From contig NZ_JH601103.1 in assembly GCF_000245815.1 (NCBI RefSeq), positions 224,428-288,427 on the forward strand: a DNA stretch of 64,000 bases, in the 5' to 3' direction. The notes beneath the pieces were generated by a model. The model saw only the letters and a program-made list of their open reading frames with translations. It had not been told where the DNA came from and ran no database searches. How positions within the stretch are numbered: position 1 is the first letter of the stretch; every line of letters begins with the position of its first letter. Origin of the DNA: Dolosigranulum pigrum ATCC 51524. GTDB lineage: Bacteria > Bacillota > Bacilli > Lactobacillales > Carnobacteriaceae_A. This document shows positions 62,017-64,000 of this stretch, piece by piece. The translations under genes were made by a program, and so were the position numbers.

Positions 62017-64000
62017 TTATTCTTCATCGTCTTTACGACGGATGCTCAATACACCACCAAGTCCCATTGATGTTAATCCAATGAGGCCTAGTGTCCATGC
62101 GCCCGTAGCTGTTGCTGGTAAAAGCTCACCTTGTGTTTGGCTTGTACTTCCAGTTAATCCAGCTTGAGTCACAGTTGGTTGAGCTTCTTCAGTATCAGTC
62201 ACTGAGTCTGAACCTTTACTGTTGTCCACTTCTAGTGAAACATTTGGTTGTGAGTCTTCATCAGTATCTGATTCTCTCTCTGGATCTGCTCCAACTTCAG
62301 AGTTAGTTTCTGGATCAGTTTCAACTTCTGGATCGACTTTAGGATCAATCTCTTTATCAGTTTCTGGTGATTTATCAGAGTCAGAACCTGTTTCCACATC
62401 TGTCTCCAGAGTCTTTTCTGGATTAACTGTTTCTTCTGAATTATCTCCTGTTTCCGGCTCAGTTAATGTACCATCTTCAGTGTCTGTATCAGTATCTGCC
62501 TCATCTGAATCTGTAATATCTTTATCAGTTGGAGGAGTTACGTCATCAGTGTCTTGATCATCAGAATCATTTCCTGAGTTAGTTACACTATCATCAGATC
62601 CTAGTTTCTCAGTGTCATTAGAACCATTATCAACTTTATTGTTCTGTTCTTCTAGACGGTTGATCTCGATGGTGATACGAATATCAAGTTGAATCAATGC
62701 ATTCGACTGTTCAGCTAATGCTTTCTCTAGCTCATCGAGGTGTTTCATCAATTCTTCACGTACATCAGACGTTGCTTTTGTGAATGATTCTTTCACTCGC
62801 TTGATTTCAGCATAAATCTCATTAATACCTTGTTTACGCTGTTCAACTTCATCCTTAAGTGCACCGCCAAAGTGATTTACTCGGTTTTCTAATTCAGTGA
62901 CTCGTTCAGCTAAATGGTTCGCGTTTGATTCTAACTTATCTGTGCGGTGACCGAGTACATCAATATTAGCCTTGTTCTCATTCACGCGCTGACTTAAGTC
63001 GTTAATACGAGCTTTTTCTGCTTCTAAGTTAGCTTCTAAGTCTGCTAGCTTACGTTCAAGTTTAGCTCTATCTTCAGTCGTAACTCTCAATTCTTGCTTA
63101 AGTTCAGTAATCTGGTCTTTCAGGTTGCTCACCGCTTGCTTACGGTTCTCAACTTCTTGTTTTAGTTGATCACTTAATAATCCGACCGTTAATTCGAGTT
63201 CTGCGATGCGTCCTGTCAGACGTGAAACAACTGTCTCAACTGCATTGGTACGCTTCTCAAGGTCAGTAATGCGTTCATCATGTTCATTCACGCGCTTGAT
63301 TACATTGGATAAGCGCTCTTTCTCTGCAGCAAGTTCTGCGCTAAGTTCAACTAATTTACGCTCTAGTTCAGCGATATCCTTCGTTGATAATTGCAGTTCT
63401 TGCTTGATATTGAAGATTTGTACAGCAATACTAATAATTGATTGCTTGCGCTCGGCAAGTTCTTGTATTACTTTAGCATCAAGACCATGAAGTTTTCCTT
63501 CAAGTTCTACCACATGCTTTGTTAACTGCGTTGCATCCTGTTCAATCTTATCTGCACGGTCAACCAATCCTTTGATTTGAGCTTCATTTTCGCTGACACG
63601 TTTGCTGAGGTTGTTAGTTCGAGTTATCTCTGCCTGAAGCTCAGCTTTAAGTTCGGCAAGTTGACGTTCAAATGCTTCTATATCGGAACCTGATTGAGTT
63701 AATTCAACTTTGATATTTTCAATCTCAGTGTAGAGATTATTAACAGCCTCTTTACGGTTGATTATTTCTTGTTGCAACTCTTCACTTAGATCAACCTGAA
63801 TATTTGCTAGACGATTAATTTCAGTCTGCAGTTCATTAACATCTTTAATACGATCTTCAATTTCTTTATCCAGATAATTTTCCAATGTCTTGACCTCTTT
63901 ATCAAGATCAGTAATGTTCCCTTCATTCTCACTAACTCGTTCTGCTAAGTCATTGATGCGGTTTTTCTCCGCTTCAAGGTTTGCACGTAGAGTGGCTAGT
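62017..64000 (-). CDS. coiled-coil surface protein with LPATATGAW anchor (partial, cut by window end)
   Basis: The open frame runs to the window edge in the coding sense (preceding codons ATLRANLEAEKNRINDLAER), so the N-terminus is outside and the TTG at 63885 is not a start. At least 660 residues are visible. About 450 residues of coiled coil come in ~105-residue repeats built from KLxxLxAELxAEKxRINDLS, RVxENExxIxxL, RTDKLE, LTxxVxELE, ExRKQAIxxI and IKQEL. A Ser/Asp/Glu/Thr-rich stalk of about 170 residues follows, then LPATATGAW, a hydrophobic segment and RRKDDEE. The layout is M-protein-like; the binding partner is unknown. Confidence 0.88.
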   Translation of the reverse strand, partial: LATLRANLEAEKNRINDLAERVSENEGNITDLDKEVKTLENYLDKEIEDRIKDVNELQTEINRLANIQVDLSEELQQEIINRKEAVNNLYTEIENIKVELTQSGSDIEAFERQLAELKAELQAEITRTNNLSKRVSENEAQIKGLVDRADKIEQDATQLTKHVVELEGKLHGLDAKVIQELAERKQSIISIAVQIFNIKQELQLSTKDIAELERKLVELSAELAAEKERLSNVIKRVNEHDERITDLEKRTNAVETVVSRLTGRIAELELTVGLLSDQLKQEVENRKQAVSNLKDQITELKQELRVTTEDRAKLERKLADLEANLEAEKARINDLSQRVNENKANIDVLGHRTDKLESNANHLAERVTELENRVNHFGGALKDEVEQRKQGINEIYAEIKRVKESFTKATSDVREELMKHLDELEKALAEQSNALIQLDIRITIEINRLEEQNNKVDNGSNDTEKLGSDDSVTNSGNDSDDQDTDDVTPPTDKDITDSDEADTDTDTEDGTLTEPETGDNSEETVNPEKTLETDVETGSDSDKSPETDKEIDPKVDPEVETDPETNSEVGADPERESDTDEDSQPNVSLEVDNSKGSDSVTDTEEAQPTVTQAGLTGSTSQTQGELLPATATGAWTLGLIGLTSMGLGGVLSIRRKDDEE

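Overview
This looks like a chromosomal window from a low-GC Gram-positive (Firmicutes) bacterium, most likely a lactic-acid-type coccus of the order Lactobacillales. An Aerococcaceae-like relative is my guess. The evidence is strong AGGAGG ribosome sites, TATAAT promoters, the Firmicutes dnaX-ebfC-recR / tmk-darA-holB-yabA-yabB-yazA-rsmI replication-repair block, an atpBEFHAGDC operon, a YSIRK-like signal peptide on a giant M26 zinc metalloprotease, and two sortase-anchored surface proteins that share an unusual LPxTATGAW sorting signal. The species call is inference.

Layout. 1-4.3 kb: a small membrane protein, a DUF5670-type miniprotein, BrnQ and a cell-wall-anchored protein. 4.3-8.6 kb: a TetR-controlled heterodimeric multidrug ABC exporter with two well-formed operators around its promoter. 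8.7-9.6 kb: a compact accessory cassette of three overlapping paralogous ~85-aa proteins of unknown family, preceded by a frameshifted ~48-aa gene. 9.7-12.2 kb: an AI-2E-type permease and a lactonase. 12.2-20 kb: a minus-strand replication/repair block in which ricT (yaaT) is not at its usual place. 20-27 kb: a 2055-aa M26 metalloprotease with five G5 domains, bracketed by inverted remnants of one IS3/IS150-like element. 27-30.4 kb: a Na/Pi cotransporter and an SLC13-like permease. 30.5-37 kb: the F1Fo ATP synthase, whose delta subunit has only its C-terminal domain. 37-38.2 kb: a graveyard of IS ends, a rolling-circle plasmid Rep fragment and a decayed membrane protein, then the SRP RNA gene. 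38.2-50.7 kb: metabolic and transport genes (alcohol dehydrogenase, NatAB-like ABC, YjbQ, MgtE, AgaS with a GntR regulator, Ung, HAD phosphatase, split ThrE exporter), interrupted by bacteriocin-like relics at 45 kb. 50.7-51.7 kb: an accessory patch with two tandem homologous single-TM peptides. 51.9-58.4 kb: an HchA-like glyoxalase, a DUF2599-like secreted protein with an A8 tract that puts its signal peptide out of frame, and two ABC systems, one with a truncated duplicate nearby. 58.6-61.5 kb: a TPP-riboswitch-controlled thiamine-precursor ABC transporter (ThiZXY). 62 kb to the edge: a coiled-coil surface protein cut by the window end.

The most unusual parts are the three-paralog cassette (8.7-9.6 kb), the tandem small membrane peptides (51.2-51.6 kb), the delta subunit, the metalloprotease island, and three homopolymer tracts (A18, A7, A8) at or near surface or accessory genes. 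All assignments come from reading the sequence and family knowledge; no database search was run.
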